In this document: piece by piece, positions 9,251-18,199 of the stretch
Layout of the letters: each line of letters opens with the position of its first letter
Numbering within the stretch: the first letter of the stretch is position 1
Source of the DNA: JAOACQ01 sp049968515
GTDB taxonomy: Bacteria; Spirochaetota; Brevinematia; Brevinematales; JAOACQ01
DNA: 51,279 nt
NCBI GenBank assembly: GCA_049968515.1
Contig: JBMFQR010000013.1
Coordinates: 1 to 51,279, forward strand
Direction: 5' to 3'
Program-made: the position numbers and the translations under genes
The notes under the pieces: model-generated
Seen by the model: only the letters and a program-made list of their open reading frames with translations
Databases searched by the model: none
What the model was told of the DNA's origin: nothing

Positions 9251-10965
9251 TTGATTTTGAAAAACTTGATTCTCTCTCCAAAGAAAACAAATTGATAGAA
9301 ACTACAAAGAATGGTCTTTATACCCTTAAAATAAATCAGACCTACATACACAGCATTTATGATCCATACAGGGAAGCAGAAAGAATATTGAAACCTCTTG
9401 AAGAATTATCTCCGGGAGAAAATCTCATCATATTTTTTGGGGCTGGAATTGGATACCATATAGAGTTGCTGGAAAAAAGAGGCTTCAGAAACGTAATAAT
9501 TATCGAATTAAATAGAGATGTTCTCAAAATATTTAAGAAAGTATATAGGCTACCAGAAGGTTACTTTCTTATATCTCCCGATGATAAGCCAGAAAAACTT
9601 GATTCCATATTTTCTCTGTTTGAAATCCAGAAATTTAAAAGAATTAAAACCATTCAGTTCAGGGCAACCTATGACAGAGATCTCTATAAATCTTACGAAG
9701 ACAGAATCCAGAGACTTCTGGAGGTAAAACTTGGTGATTTTACAACAAGAATGAAATTTGAGGAGATATGGTTTATAAACATGCTTAAAAACATCTCCTT
9801 CCTCAATAGCAGTGTTGAAGTCGCAAAGCTTTTCTCACTTGCCAGAAACCTTCCAGTAATTCTTATCTCAGCAGGTCCCTCTTTGAAGGAAACCTTAAAA
9901 TACTTAAAGGAGATCGAGGGATACGCAATTTTTATAGCAGTGGATACAGCAATATTGCCCCTCTACGAAGCAGATATAAAGGTGGACTTTGTATACTCTC
10001 TGGACTCCCAAGTACATAATCTTTCAGATTTTTTAATGGTAAGCAAAAATTATATTTCGAGGACAAATCTCATCTACGACATTGTTTCAAATCCAGCCCT
10101 TATCGCATACTTTAGCAACATAAGAAAAAATGGTAGCTATAATTTCATCTCCACCACAGCTCATCTTGATTTTGATTATAATAATAACCCCTTTTTTGTA
10201 AAAAGTGAGTTTGTAAACTGGATAGAAGCAAAGGGAGGAATAAGGCTCGGGGACATAGAGACAGGAGGCTCTGTGTCAACATCGGCATTCCATTTTGCCT
10301 ATCTACTGGGAGGAAACCCCATAATTCTTACTGGACAGGATCTCGCCTTCAGCTTTAATGTGTCCCATTCTCCATCATCATCACACTTCTACAGATTATT
10401 AAACAGAACCCATAGACTTAACACAGTTGAAACTCTCTTTTTTTCCATTATACAGTCAAGAAAATTATTAGAAGAATTTTCCATAGATGGAAAAAAAATA
10501 ACCTCTGATTTTGTCCTGCATAATTTCAAGGGCTGGTTTGAGGAATCGGCAAAGAATATTAAAAATTTTCAAAAAAACATCTCTCTTATAAATGCAAGCC
10601 TTTACGGTGTTAAAATAGAAAATTTTGAAACAATAGCCTTTGATAATCTTATTTCTAAACTAAAGAAAGAGTATAAAAAAATAGACAAAAATCTCTTTTT
10701 TAGCTTTTCCTTGATAGAAAATTATAAAGTTGATAAAATAATAGATGGGATAATTAAACTAAAGGATTTTCTCTGTAATCTACCAGTAGATGAAAATCTT
10801 TTCCTGAACATAGAAAAGTCAGAATTTTACTTTCTCAGAAGATATTTTATGAGAGAAAGAATCTTATATGAAAGATATGAAAAACTCGATAAAGAAACAC
10901 TGAGAAGGAAAATCCATAGAATTACGAAAAACATAGAGGGGCTTTATGCCAGAAAAGCTGATTGA
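9247..10965 (+). CDS. Motility-associated Maf/DUF115 glycosyltransferase-like protein
   Basis: A 572-residue cytoplasmic protein of the Maf_flag10/DUF115 (MptE-like) family. In flagellated bacteria these transfer nonulosonic acid to flagellin. An N-terminal Rossmann-like part has GAGIGYHIELL (about residues 65-75). The central family core starts at ISAGPSLKETLKYL (about 206-220) and continues with FIAVDTAILPLYE and DFVYSLDSQ, then GGSVSTSAFHFAYLLGGNPIILTGQDLAFS, the diagnostic GQD block. The C-terminal 150 residues are helical and charged. It is coupled to PAP2 by ATGA overlap and overlaps the MBL gene by 20 nt. Presence of the gene suggests the organism is or was flagellated. No flagellin or nonulosonate gene lies in the window. 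Confidence 0.8.
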   Translation: MIDFEKLDSLSKENKLIETTKNGLYTLKINQTYIHSIYDPYREAERILKPLEELSPGENLIIFFGAGIGYHIELLEKRGFRNVIIIELNRDVLKIFKKVYRLPEGYFLISPDDKPEKLDSIFSLFEIQKFKRIKTIQFRATYDRDLYKSYEDRIQRLLEVKLGDFTTRMKFEEIWFINMLKNISFLNSSVEVAKLFSLARNLPVILISAGPSLKETLKYLKEIEGYAIFIAVDTAILPLYEADIKVDFVYSLDSQVHNLSDFLMVSKNYISRTNLIYDIVSNPALIAYFSNIRKNGSYNFISTTAHLDFDYNNNPFFVKSEFVNWIEAKGGIRLGDIETGGSVSTSAFHFAYLLGGNPIILTGQDLAFSFNVSHSPSSSHFYRLLNRTHRLNTVETLFFSIIQSRKLLEEFSIDGKKITSDFVLHNFKGWFEESAKNIKNFQKNISLINASLYGVKIENFETIAFDNLISKLKKEYKKIDKNLFFSFSLIENYKVDKIIDGIIKLKDFLCNLPVDENLFLNIEKSEFYFLRRYFMRERILYERYEKLDKETLRRKIHRITKNIEGLYARKAD

Positions 10966-11659
10966 TGAGATAGAAGATTCCATTTTTATAATTTACTCCC
11001 AAAAACCATCCTCACACGTATATTTGATAAAGGGAACGAATAAAAACATCCTCATAGATACAGGTACAAAGGCTAACTTTGCAAGAATTGTAGAAGCCTT
11101 TGCAAAGATAAGCCTGAAGGTAACCGAGATCAACCTTGTAATATGTACACATGAACACTATGACCACATTGGTGGTATAAGCTATTTCTACAATTACTCT
11201 TTGCTTGCAGCCGATAGATTTGCGGCTACAAAGATTGAACTTCAGGATGAGTACGTTATTCATGCAGTTTACCACGGAGAGGAGGTTGAAAAGACAAAGA
11301 TCAATATATGGCTTGAAAACCTTGTCGTTTTTGATGTTGGAAATTATAAACTCAAGGTTATACATACACCCGGACACACATCCGGCTCTATATGCCTTTA
11401 TGAAATGACAAAAAATTTTCTCTTCAGTGGAGATACAATATTTGCAGATGGAGTATTATCAAAAATATTAGAATCTGGAAGCTATGGGGATTATATTAAT
11501 TCACTTGAGAGACTTTCCTGCTACAAAATTTCCAAGATTTTTCCCGGGCATGGGAAGATATGTCTTAATCCGAAAGATTCAATTGAAGAATGTATAAAAA
11601 AAGCAAAAGAAAAGCTTTCAATGGAAGTTGAAAAAATAAAAAAGGAGAGAAAATGCTAA
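10946..11659 (+). CDS. MBL-fold (glyoxalase-II-like) metallo-hydrolase
   Basis: A 237-residue metallo-beta-lactamase-fold hydrolase. The dinuclear zinc motif H69-E-H71-Y-D73-H74 is complete. It is followed by HTPGHTSGSICLYE (third metal His at about 144), FSGDTIFADG (bridging Asp) and FPGHG (last His). The order matches the glyoxalase-II/YcbL branch, but the substrate is unknown. The N-terminus (IDEIEDSIFIIYSQKPSSHVYLIKG) is a typical first strand pair. The start lies within the end of the Maf gene (20-nt overlap), with AGAGGGG just upstream. It overlaps the next gene by 7 nt. Confidence 0.85.
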   Translation: MPEKLIDEIEDSIFIIYSQKPSSHVYLIKGTNKNILIDTGTKANFARIVEAFAKISLKVTEINLVICTHEHYDHIGGISYFYNYSLLAADRFAATKIELQDEYVIHAVYHGEEVEKTKINIWLENLVVFDVGNYKLKVIHTPGHTSGSICLYEMTKNFLFSGDTIFADGVLSKILESGSYGDYINSLERLSCYKISKIFPGHGKICLNPKDSIEECIKKAKEKLSMEVEKIKKERKC

Positions 11660-12399
11660 AAAAGTATATTTCTTGCTTACTTCTTGTTTTTACATTAAAT
11701 AGTTTTATGTTTTCGCTTGAGAACAATACAAACATAACACAAAAGGACATTGAGGAATGGATACAAAAGTCTAAAACTGTAATGAATCCTGATCTTTTCT
11801 ATAACATTGGAATATTCTATTCATCAATTAGGAATAATGGAAAAGCAATCCTTTACCTAAAAAAGGCATATCTTCTATCTCACAATGACAGAAAAATAAA
11901 AGAAGCACTTGAAAATGAAAGAAAAAAACTTGATCTTCCTTTTATTTCTACTGAGCCTTCTGCTATTGAAAAAATTTTTGCGTTCCCTTTTAATTTTGCA
12001 CCTTTAAATATACTAATGCTTTTCGGACTAATATTATATTCTACTGGAAGTATACTGATTTTTCTGAATTTATTCAAGCTAAAAAGACTTGCCTTTCTCA
12101 AAAAATATTTTGAGGGGAAAGCTATTATAATAACAGGCATCATCTTATTCATTTTAGGACTTACATATCTATCTGTTTCAATCTTTAAGTATAGATTGAT
12201 ATTTAATAAAAGAGAGGCAGTTATTATAGAAGATGGTTCTCTTTTTGACAGACCGGAATCAAATTCTATAGTTATCTCAAAGGTAGTAAATGGGACAGAG
12301 TGCGGGATTCTCTCGGAGGACAACGGCTACTACCTTGTAAATACATTTTCAGGCAAGGAAGGATACGTAATTACAAATATTGTTGAAAGGCTGTGGTAA
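11653..12399 (+). CDS. BatE-like membrane protein: TPR, two TM helices, SH3-like domain
   Basis: A 248-residue membrane protein. An N-terminal signal or anchor (KKYISCLLLVFTLNSFMFS) is followed by one TPR-like hairpin pair (NPDLFYNIGIFYSSIRNNGKA). Two transmembrane helices follow (about 120-140, LNILMLFGLILYSTGSILIF; and about 158-178, IIITGIILFILGLTYLSV). The C-terminal SH3b-like domain (about 195-248) has the family cues GSLFDRPESNS, VNGTECGILSEDNGYYLV and KEGYVI. This architecture is that of BatE from the aerotolerance/MoxR-VWA operons, although no MoxR or VWA gene is present here. AAGGAGA lies just before the ATG. It abuts the TPR protein with a 1-nt stop/start overlap (TAATG). Confidence 0.65.
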   Translation: MLKKYISCLLLVFTLNSFMFSLENNTNITQKDIEEWIQKSKTVMNPDLFYNIGIFYSSIRNNGKAILYLKKAYLLSHNDRKIKEALENERKKLDLPFISTEPSAIEKIFAFPFNFAPLNILMLFGLILYSTGSILIFLNLFKLKRLAFLKKYFEGKAIIITGIILFILGLTYLSVSIFKYRLIFNKREAVIIEDGSLFDRPESNSIVISKVVNGTECGILSEDNGYYLVNTFSGKEGYVITNIVERLW

Positions 12400-13853
12400 T
12401 GGAAAAAATTATAAATCTTAAAACAACACTTAAAGAATTAATAAAGCCTTTTACGTCAACTCTCGGAACAGATGTTCAGTTCATGCTGTTAGTCTCATTG
12501 TTCTTTTTATTTCTTGTTCTGATTATCTGGTTTATTATCTCCATCTTTCATTTCCAGAATATTGAAAGAATTCTTCACAGAAAATTAAAGCATGATGAAT
12601 ACCAGGATGTAATAAATATCGCACTTGAATTTATGGAGAAAAAAAAGAAAAAGAGGAAGCGTGATATAGAGATGGTGTTATACTATCTTGCATCCGCATA
12701 TGAAAAGACAAAATCATTTACCAACGCATTAAAGTTCTATGAGGAAGTATTTAACTTACATCACAAAAAGGATAAGTTTTACCAAAATATTTTGATAAAT
12801 ATGGCCAAAATATACGAAAAACAAGGAAGGACAAAAGAGGCTCTGGCACACTATCTTATGGCACTGGATGCAGATGAATACAACATAGAAGCACTTTACA
12901 AAATTGGGGTGCTACATTACAGAAATTGTAACATAAAGAAAAGTCTTGACTATTTTGAAAAGCTCTTACTTAAAAAGCCAGCCATCCTTGATGCAAGAAA
13001 GTTTTATGCAAAGGCACTGGCAGATGCTGGATTTTATCAGCCTGCAATGAATCAGTTTGAATTTCTGGTGCATTATTATCCTGATGATTTTGAGGTATTT
13101 TATTTTAAGGCAAAAACAGAGGAAAATCTGAAAAAGTATGTTGAGGCTATAAAGTCATACAAAACACTGATAAAAAGAGAGTTCAACGAAGAAAAATCCC
13201 TTGAGAGAATAAGTGAAATAAAACTTGCTGACATACTTGAAGAGGCAAAACTGAATATAGTGCGTCTTTTCATAAAGCTAAAAAAATATGATGAGAGTAT
13301 AAATGCTATCACTGAATATCTGTCTCTGCCCGGAAAGGATGAGACAAAACTTGAATTACTATACCTTTACGGAAATGTTCTCTGGAACAAAGGTGAGGAA
13401 TTTCAGGCACTAAAGAATTATGAAAGAATATATATGATGAAACCAGATTTCAGGGATGTAAGCCTTTTTTATGAGAGATACAAAAAAATTCTCCCACATA
13501 CATATCTTTCAAACTACTTTACAACAATTGAGGAAGGCACAAAAAACTTTGATTCTTTATGCAGAAAAATCTTAGGTAAACAGAATTTTAATCTTGTCTA
13601 CAAAAGCACCGATTATTTTATTTACTCAAAAGGTCCTTTTGCAGTGGTTTTTTACAGACACATTGAACCAATAGCATTCAGCAAACTCACAGACATAGAA
13701 ATTATACTAAACAGCCTGCCAATTCCTGTAACAAATGTAGAGATTTATTCCATATCGGGAGTAAGAGAGGATGCTTATACTCACTTTTTGCTTAAGAAAT
13801 CACATCTGATAGAGGCAAATGAGTTTATTAAAACTATCAGAAACCTTTTTTAA
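12399..13853 (+). CDS. Membrane-anchored TPR protein with C-terminal Mrr-like remnant domain
   Basis: A 484-residue protein. One transmembrane helix (about 25-50, FMLLVSLFFLFLVLIIWFIISIF) is followed by seven or eight TPR-like helical pairs (for example ALKFYEEVFNLHH, AKIYEKQGRTKEALAHYLMAL, VLHYRNCNIKKSLDYFEKLL). A globular C-terminal domain of about 110 residues ends the protein. That domain (FAVVFYRHIEPIAFSKLTDIE, then VEIYSISG) aligns by eye with the end of the second TPR protein at 33713-35407, including a shared EPI. I therefore read it as a degenerate restriction-endonuclease-like fold without catalytic residues. ATG at 12399 is chosen over GTG at 12393, which is only 2 nt from the AAGG. 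Role unknown; it is probably a scaffold. Confidence 0.6.
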   Translation: MEKIINLKTTLKELIKPFTSTLGTDVQFMLLVSLFFLFLVLIIWFIISIFHFQNIERILHRKLKHDEYQDVINIALEFMEKKKKKRKRDIEMVLYYLASAYEKTKSFTNALKFYEEVFNLHHKKDKFYQNILINMAKIYEKQGRTKEALAHYLMALDADEYNIEALYKIGVLHYRNCNIKKSLDYFEKLLLKKPAILDARKFYAKALADAGFYQPAMNQFEFLVHYYPDDFEVFYFKAKTEENLKKYVEAIKSYKTLIKREFNEEKSLERISEIKLADILEEAKLNIVRLFIKLKKYDESINAITEYLSLPGKDETKLELLYLYGNVLWNKGEEFQALKNYERIYMMKPDFRDVSLFYERYKKILPHTYLSNYFTTIEEGTKNFDSLCRKILGKQNFNLVYKSTDYFIYSKGPFAVVFYRHIEPIAFSKLTDIEIILNSLPIPVTNVEIYSISGVREDAYTHFLLKKSHLIEANEFIKTIRNLF

Positions 13854-13875
13854 ATGAGATTTTTCGGAGGAATTT

Positions 13876-16362
13876 TTGATAACAAAAGCTGATAAACTTT
13901 TCACACCAGAATGCATAAGCGAAATAATTCTCACCATTGAAAAGAATGATTACAATGAGGTTGTTTTTGTTGGCAATCTTTCAAGGGAGGGAAAGATTTC
14001 TGATATTGACGTAATTACCTTTGGAAATGAAAGCTCAGCACCGGTGATACTTATGGATGTATTGAAAGGAGATGTTCTCATTCATAACCATCCGGCACTG
14101 GAAGGAGAGGAAATCAAGGACGTTTTAAGGCCTTCGGATGCAGATATTAACCTTGCCTCGGAGATAGCAAAGAAAAGAATAGGCTTCTACATAATAGACA
14201 ACAGGTGTGAATGGGTAAACGTAATCTACAAACCAGAACCACGTTATTACCTGAACGAAGAGGAAATATTAAACATCTTCAAGGAAGGTGGGCTTGTAGA
14301 GAAGAACATCACAAACTTTGAACCAAGAAAGGAGCAGCTAGAACTTGTCAATCTCATTGTGGATGCTATAAATTCTTCAAAAATTCTTATCTCTGAAGCT
14401 GGAACAGGAACAGGCAAGTCATTGTCATACCTGATCCCATCCGCAGTGTGGTCTGTAATGAACAAAAAGAGGGTTTTCATTTCCACTCACACTATCAATC
14501 TACAACAACAGATAGCATATAAGGATATGCAGATTGTTGAGAGGGTCTTAAAGGCATACACAGGCAAGAATATAAATTTTTCCGTACTCATTGGCAGAAG
14601 TAATTATCTCTGTAAATACAAGCTTAATGAACTCCTCAATGATATCGACAGACAGCAGACACTCTTTCCTGAAGAGAGCGATACTGGCATTCTAAACAGG
14701 ATAGCGGAGTGGAGCAAAACAACCTCTGATGGAATCTTAGGAGAGATTTCATTTCCCATCAGTGATGAAATAAGGGAAGAAATCTCAAGCGACACAGAAA
14801 ATTGCTTAAGGAAAAAATGCCCCTTTAATGATGATTGTTTTTACTATAGAGCACGTCTTGAAGCCGAAAAATCAAACATAATTATTGCCAATCATTCACT
14901 TGTTTTCAGCAGCATTGATGAAGAAAGCAAGAGAATAAGTCTTCCATTTTTCTCTGGCATAGTTTTTGATGAGGCACATCATCTTGAAGAAACTGCATTA
15001 AAGTCCCTTGCAAAGGATTTCTCCTTGCAGGGAATACTCTATCAGCTAAGAAAGATTTATCACACTCAAAACAACAAAGCCTTTGGCTTTCTTGCCCTAT
15101 TAAATAAAAAAGTAAATCTTGAGTATGTGGAGCTTCAGAATGACTACGAAAAGTTGACCGGTATGATTTCTGAAATATACTCACAGGTCAATCAGTTTTT
15201 GAAAGAGACTCTCGAAAGTGTCTCACTAAAAAATTATGAATCAAATGCGATAAGTATAGATGGGGTTTTCTGTAATACAAAAGAGTATAAAGAGATAGTT
15301 TATGGACTTGAGGATATTTTTAAGAATATAAACAGATTCATTACAAAATTTGAAGACTTTTCAGAAGAAATAAGGGATACATCAAACAACACAAAAGTTT
15401 CTGATATCATTACATTCCTGAGTTATAGAATAAGAAGACTTGAAGAGATAGAATCTATTTTCAACCTCATTTTTAAAACTGAAAATGAGATTAATTTCGT
15501 AAAATGGCTTGAAATATCAAAAAGAAATGTAAAATTCTGTTATAGCCCTCTTGAAGTAGGAGATTTTCTCTCCAGTCCAATTTTCTCAAAGAAGGATTTT
15601 ACTATATTCACTTCCGCCACACTGACTATAAACCAGAGGTTTGACTATTTCAAATCATCCGTTGGACTAGCAATCGCCACAAACAAAGAAAAGACTGAAG
15701 CTTCTTTCCCCTCCCCATTTGATTATGAGAAGCAGGCAGAGATTTTAATAATTAAAGAAAACACCGAACACAAGGAGTTTTCCTCTAAAAAATTTTCTCT
15801 GATAAAAGAGCTTGTAATGATAAGTGAAGGAGGAGCACTCATACTTTTTACCTCTTATAAGAGAATGCAGGAATACTTCAACAAACTAAAAGATGAATTT
15901 ATAGAAAACGGCCTGATAGCCATAAAGCAGGGGGATGAGCCAAGAAATATACTTCTCTCTAAAATGAAACAGATAAACAATTGTGTTCTGTTTGCAACAT
16001 CAAGTTTCTGGGAAGGAATTGACGTGCCGGGAGAGAATTTAAGGCTTGTAATCATAGAAAAAATCCCATTTGATTCAGTGGGAGACCCTATCTACACAGC
16101 AAAGATAAAGCTCCTCGAACATAAGGGACAGAACCCTTTTATTACATACTCTCTCCCAAGAGCCATACTAAAACTGAAACAGGGGATGGGCAGGCTTATA
16201 AGAAGCAAGCAGGACAGGGGAATAATAGTCATACTCGATAACAGAATACTCACAAAATCTTATAGTAAGGCATTTTTAAACTCACTTCCGCCAGCAAAGA
16301 GAATTACCGGAGATTTAGAAAGGTTAATAGCTGAAACCAAGAGATTCTTTAAGGATTGGTAA
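13876..16362 (+). CDS. dinG: DinG/XPD-type helicase with N-terminal JAMM (RadC/MPN-like) domain
   Basis: An 828-residue superfamily-2 DNA helicase. Residues 1-115 form a JAMM-type metalloprotease-like domain with the full ligand set: Glu28, H70-N-H72-P73 and S87-x-x-D90. The helicase starts at about 150. Walker A is GTGTGKS (176-182). Four cysteines (246, 310, 315, 321) are spaced as in the XPD/DinG Fe-S cluster. DEAH is at 365-368, with the late motifs FTSATL and QGMGRLIRSKQDRG. In Firmicutes the corresponding N-terminal partner is a DnaQ exonuclease; here it is JAMM. The start is TTG at 13876 with CGGAGG 5 nt upstream. It ends the seven-gene operon, 22 nt after the TPR gene. A repair role (R-loops, interstrand crosslinks, recombination) is likely from the family. 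Confidence 0.85.
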   Translation: MITKADKLFTPECISEIILTIEKNDYNEVVFVGNLSREGKISDIDVITFGNESSAPVILMDVLKGDVLIHNHPALEGEEIKDVLRPSDADINLASEIAKKRIGFYIIDNRCEWVNVIYKPEPRYYLNEEEILNIFKEGGLVEKNITNFEPRKEQLELVNLIVDAINSSKILISEAGTGTGKSLSYLIPSAVWSVMNKKRVFISTHTINLQQQIAYKDMQIVERVLKAYTGKNINFSVLIGRSNYLCKYKLNELLNDIDRQQTLFPEESDTGILNRIAEWSKTTSDGILGEISFPISDEIREEISSDTENCLRKKCPFNDDCFYYRARLEAEKSNIIIANHSLVFSSIDEESKRISLPFFSGIVFDEAHHLEETALKSLAKDFSLQGILYQLRKIYHTQNNKAFGFLALLNKKVNLEYVELQNDYEKLTGMISEIYSQVNQFLKETLESVSLKNYESNAISIDGVFCNTKEYKEIVYGLEDIFKNINRFITKFEDFSEEIRDTSNNTKVSDIITFLSYRIRRLEEIESIFNLIFKTENEINFVKWLEISKRNVKFCYSPLEVGDFLSSPIFSKKDFTIFTSATLTINQRFDYFKSSVGLAIATNKEKTEASFPSPFDYEKQAEILIIKENTEHKEFSSKKFSLIKELVMISEGGALILFTSYKRMQEYFNKLKDEFIENGLIAIKQGDEPRNILLSKMKQINNCVLFATSSFWEGIDVPGENLRLVIIEKIPFDSVGDPIYTAKIKLLEHKGQNPFITYSLPRAILKLKQGMGRLIRSKQDRGIIVILDNRILTKSYSKAFLNSLPPAKRITGDLERLIAETKRFFKDW

Positions 16363-16686
16363 ACTGGCATACTTACCACAGACTGTCCTCTGGCATTCTT
16401 TCGCTATGCCACACCTCGCCCCGTCGCTGAGAAAGTCTACCCAGCAAGTTTTTACCTTCTTGCAATGTATCACATTGTATCAAGTTCGGACAGGTTGGGC
16501 GTTAATTCCTGAACAAAACCTACGTCGTCTATGCTAAATTGCCCGTGAAAATGTGCCAGTTGCTCTCTCTACGCCAATTCTTGTAAAATATCGGCTTAAA
16601 CAATAAGCTGTTGATAAACACAAAGCTTCACTATTAATCCCTACCCCACTATTACTTCTAACTTCTAACTTTCAACTTTCAACTTA
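16363..16686. other. Noncoding spacer between convergent genes
   Basis: No ORF is supported. The first 200 nt look richer in G+C than the surroundings and contain a CAATG/CATTG inverted pair at about 16465-16480. The last 30 nt are the heptamer tract listed separately. No convincing terminator was found for the long plus-strand operon. Confidence 0.6.
16656..16683. repeat. Heptamer tandem repeat (TTCTAAC/TTTCAAC)
   Basis: Four perfect-length heptamers: TTCTAAC twice, then TTTCAAC twice. They end 3 nt before the stop codon of the repeat lipoprotein. A decayed relative of the same tract lies at about 18155-18200 on the other side of that gene. Confidence 0.75.
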
Positions 16687-17910
16687 TTATGGCAACTGCT
16701 GTTGCACAATAGCAGATGTATCCTGCACAATACAGCTTGTATCCACAACACTTGCCGAGGTGTTATTCACGGTACAGGAAGTATCATTTGTAGTACAGGA
16801 TGTATCAGAAGGTGTCACAAGTGTATTTGAACTAAGGTTCGGTAAATTACCATCAGAAGGAAGCTTTAATATCCACCAGTCATAATTGCCTGCACCAAAA
16901 GACTTTGTCAAACCACCAACAGTATATCCTCCATCTGATGTCTGCAGGATGGAATATGCCACATCCTCATCACTTCCACCATATGTCTTCTGCCACTGGA
17001 TAACACCGCTACTATCAAGCTTTAATATCCAGCTGTCATAATTACCAGCACCAAAAGACCTTGTATATCCACCAACAATATAACCACCGTCTGATATCTG
17101 CTGGATGGAATACGCCAAATCCTCATAACTTCCACCATATGTCTTCTGCCACTGGATAACACCACTACTATCAAGCTTCAATATCCAGCAATCATAATTA
17201 CCAGCACCAAAAGACTTTGTATATCCACCAACAATATATCCTCCATCTGATACCTGCTGAATAGAAACAACGTAATCCTCATCACTTCCACCATATGTCT
17301 TCTGCCACTGGACAACACCATTGCTATCAATCTTTATTATCCAGCAGTCATTAGTAACAATCCCAAAAGACTTGGTCTCTCCAGCAACAATATACCCACC
17401 ATCTGATGTCTGCTGGATAGAAAAGGCATAATCCACATCACTTCCGCCATATGTTTTCTGCCACTGGATAACACCACTACTATCAAGCTTCAATATCCAG
17501 CAATCATAATTACCAGCACCAAAAGACTTTGTATATCCACCAACAATATATCCTCCATCTGATGTCTGCTGAATGGAATATAAATAATCATTATCAGTGC
17601 CGCCATATGCTTTCTGCCACTGGATAACACCACTACTATCAAGCTTCAATATCCAGCAATCATAATTACCAGCACCAAAAGACTTTGTATGTCCACCAAC
17701 AATATACCCTCCATCCGATGTCTGTCGAGTGAAACTTGCCCAATCCCAATCACTTCCACCATAAGTTTTCGCAAAACAGACAGATAGAGAAGATGAAGAA
17801 CTAACAGAAGATGAACTTGACGAAGATGAACCCGATTCTGGCGTTTTAGAACAGCTTAAAGTAAACACTAAAAGAGCCAGAAAATAAAGTGCAAAAAACT
17901 CCCCTTTCAT
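16687..17910 (-). CDS. Lipoprotein with six near-identical 52-residue propeller-like repeats
   Basis: A 407-residue surface or periplasmic lipoprotein. The lipobox LVFTLSC puts the lipidated Cys at residue 20, followed by a Ser-rich linker (28-41). Residues 47-358 are six tandem 52-residue units of the form KTYGGSDEDYAYSIQQ, TSDGGYIVGGYTKSF, GAGNYDCWILKLDSSG. Such units occur in secreted repeat proteins and probably form propeller blades. The last 39 residues are a second repeat, a 7-residue DTSCxxN-type unit present five times. Many cysteines (one per blade at the CWI position) are unusual for an exported protein. The ATG has GAGGTGG 7 nt upstream, and a near-consensus promoter lies at 17973-18000. 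Function unknown; adhesion or a binding surface is a guess. Confidence 0.75.
   Translation of the reverse strand: MKGEFFALYFLALLVFTLSCSKTPESGSSSSSSSSVSSSSSLSVCFAKTYGGSDWDWASFTRQTSDGGYIVGGHTKSFGAGNYDCWILKLDSSGVIQWQKAYGGTDNDYLYSIQQTSDGGYIVGGYTKSFGAGNYDCWILKLDSSGVIQWQKTYGGSDVDYAFSIQQTSDGGYIVAGETKSFGIVTNDCWIIKIDSNGVVQWQKTYGGSDEDYVVSIQQVSDGGYIVGGYTKSFGAGNYDCWILKLDSSGVIQWQKTYGGSYEDLAYSIQQISDGGYIVGGYTRSFGAGNYDSWILKLDSSGVIQWQKTYGGSDEDVAYSILQTSDGGYTVGGLTKSFGAGNYDWWILKLPSDGNLPNLSSNTLVTPSDTSCTTNDTSCTVNNTSASVVDTSCIVQDTSAIVQQQLP
16702..16806 (-). repeat. 21-bp coding tandem repeat (five 7-residue units)
   Basis: Encodes DTSCTTN, DTSCTVN, NTSASVV, DTSCIVQ and DTSAIVQ at the C-terminus of the lipoprotein. 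The period is 21 nt. Confidence 0.7.
16837..17772 (-). repeat. 156-bp coding tandem repeat (six units)
   Basis: The six blade-encoding units recur exactly every 156 nt; for example, the string reading CCACCATATGTCTTCTGCC on the plus strand recurs at that spacing. The similarity is strong at nucleotide level, which points to recent duplication or gene conversion. Confidence 0.85.
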
Positions 17911-17972
17911 AACATTACCACCTCTCTTATATAATTTTTACCAAAAAATTCTGATTTTGAACAAGTTGTAAT

Positions 17973-18000
17973 ATTATACTTACTATAAAGAAAATGTCAA
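17973..18000 (-). promoter_or_regulatory. Vegetative promoter of the repeat lipoprotein
   Basis: On the minus strand, TTGACA (18000-17995), 16-nt spacer, TATAAT (17978-17973). The leader to the ATG at 17910 is about 55 nt. Confidence 0.85.
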
Positions 18001-18023
18001 TCTTTTTTTAGATGATGGGGCTG

Positions 18024-18151
18024 TCCAAAAAGTCTTATTTTAAGGTGATTGCTTCATCGCTAACACTCCTCGCAATAACAAGAAAGCCAGTCATTGCTAG
18101 CTTTTGAAAAAAGCGAAGCAATCTGAAAATACAAGAAACTGACTTTTTGGA
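18024..18151. repeat. Palindromic intergenic element (MITE/REP-like)
   Basis: Nested inverted repeats: TCCAAAAAGTC (18024-18034) with GACTTTTTGGA (18141-18151), and inside them GATTGCTTC (18047-18055) with GAAGCAATC (18115-18123). The inner part contains CGCTAACACTCCTCGCAAT and GTCATTGCTAGC. It resembles the widespread CATTGCGAG...GAAGCAATC intergenic repeat, and the outer arms resemble IS-type ends. There is no ORF inside and I see no target duplication. Confidence 0.6.
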
Positions 18152-18199
18152 TCCTTCTAATTCTCAACTTTATAAACTTTCAACTGACACACTTTTAAC

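Noticed and set aside
16837..17772. CRISPR-like periodic repeat
   Set aside because: The 156-nt period is continuous coding repeat without unique spacers or cas genes.
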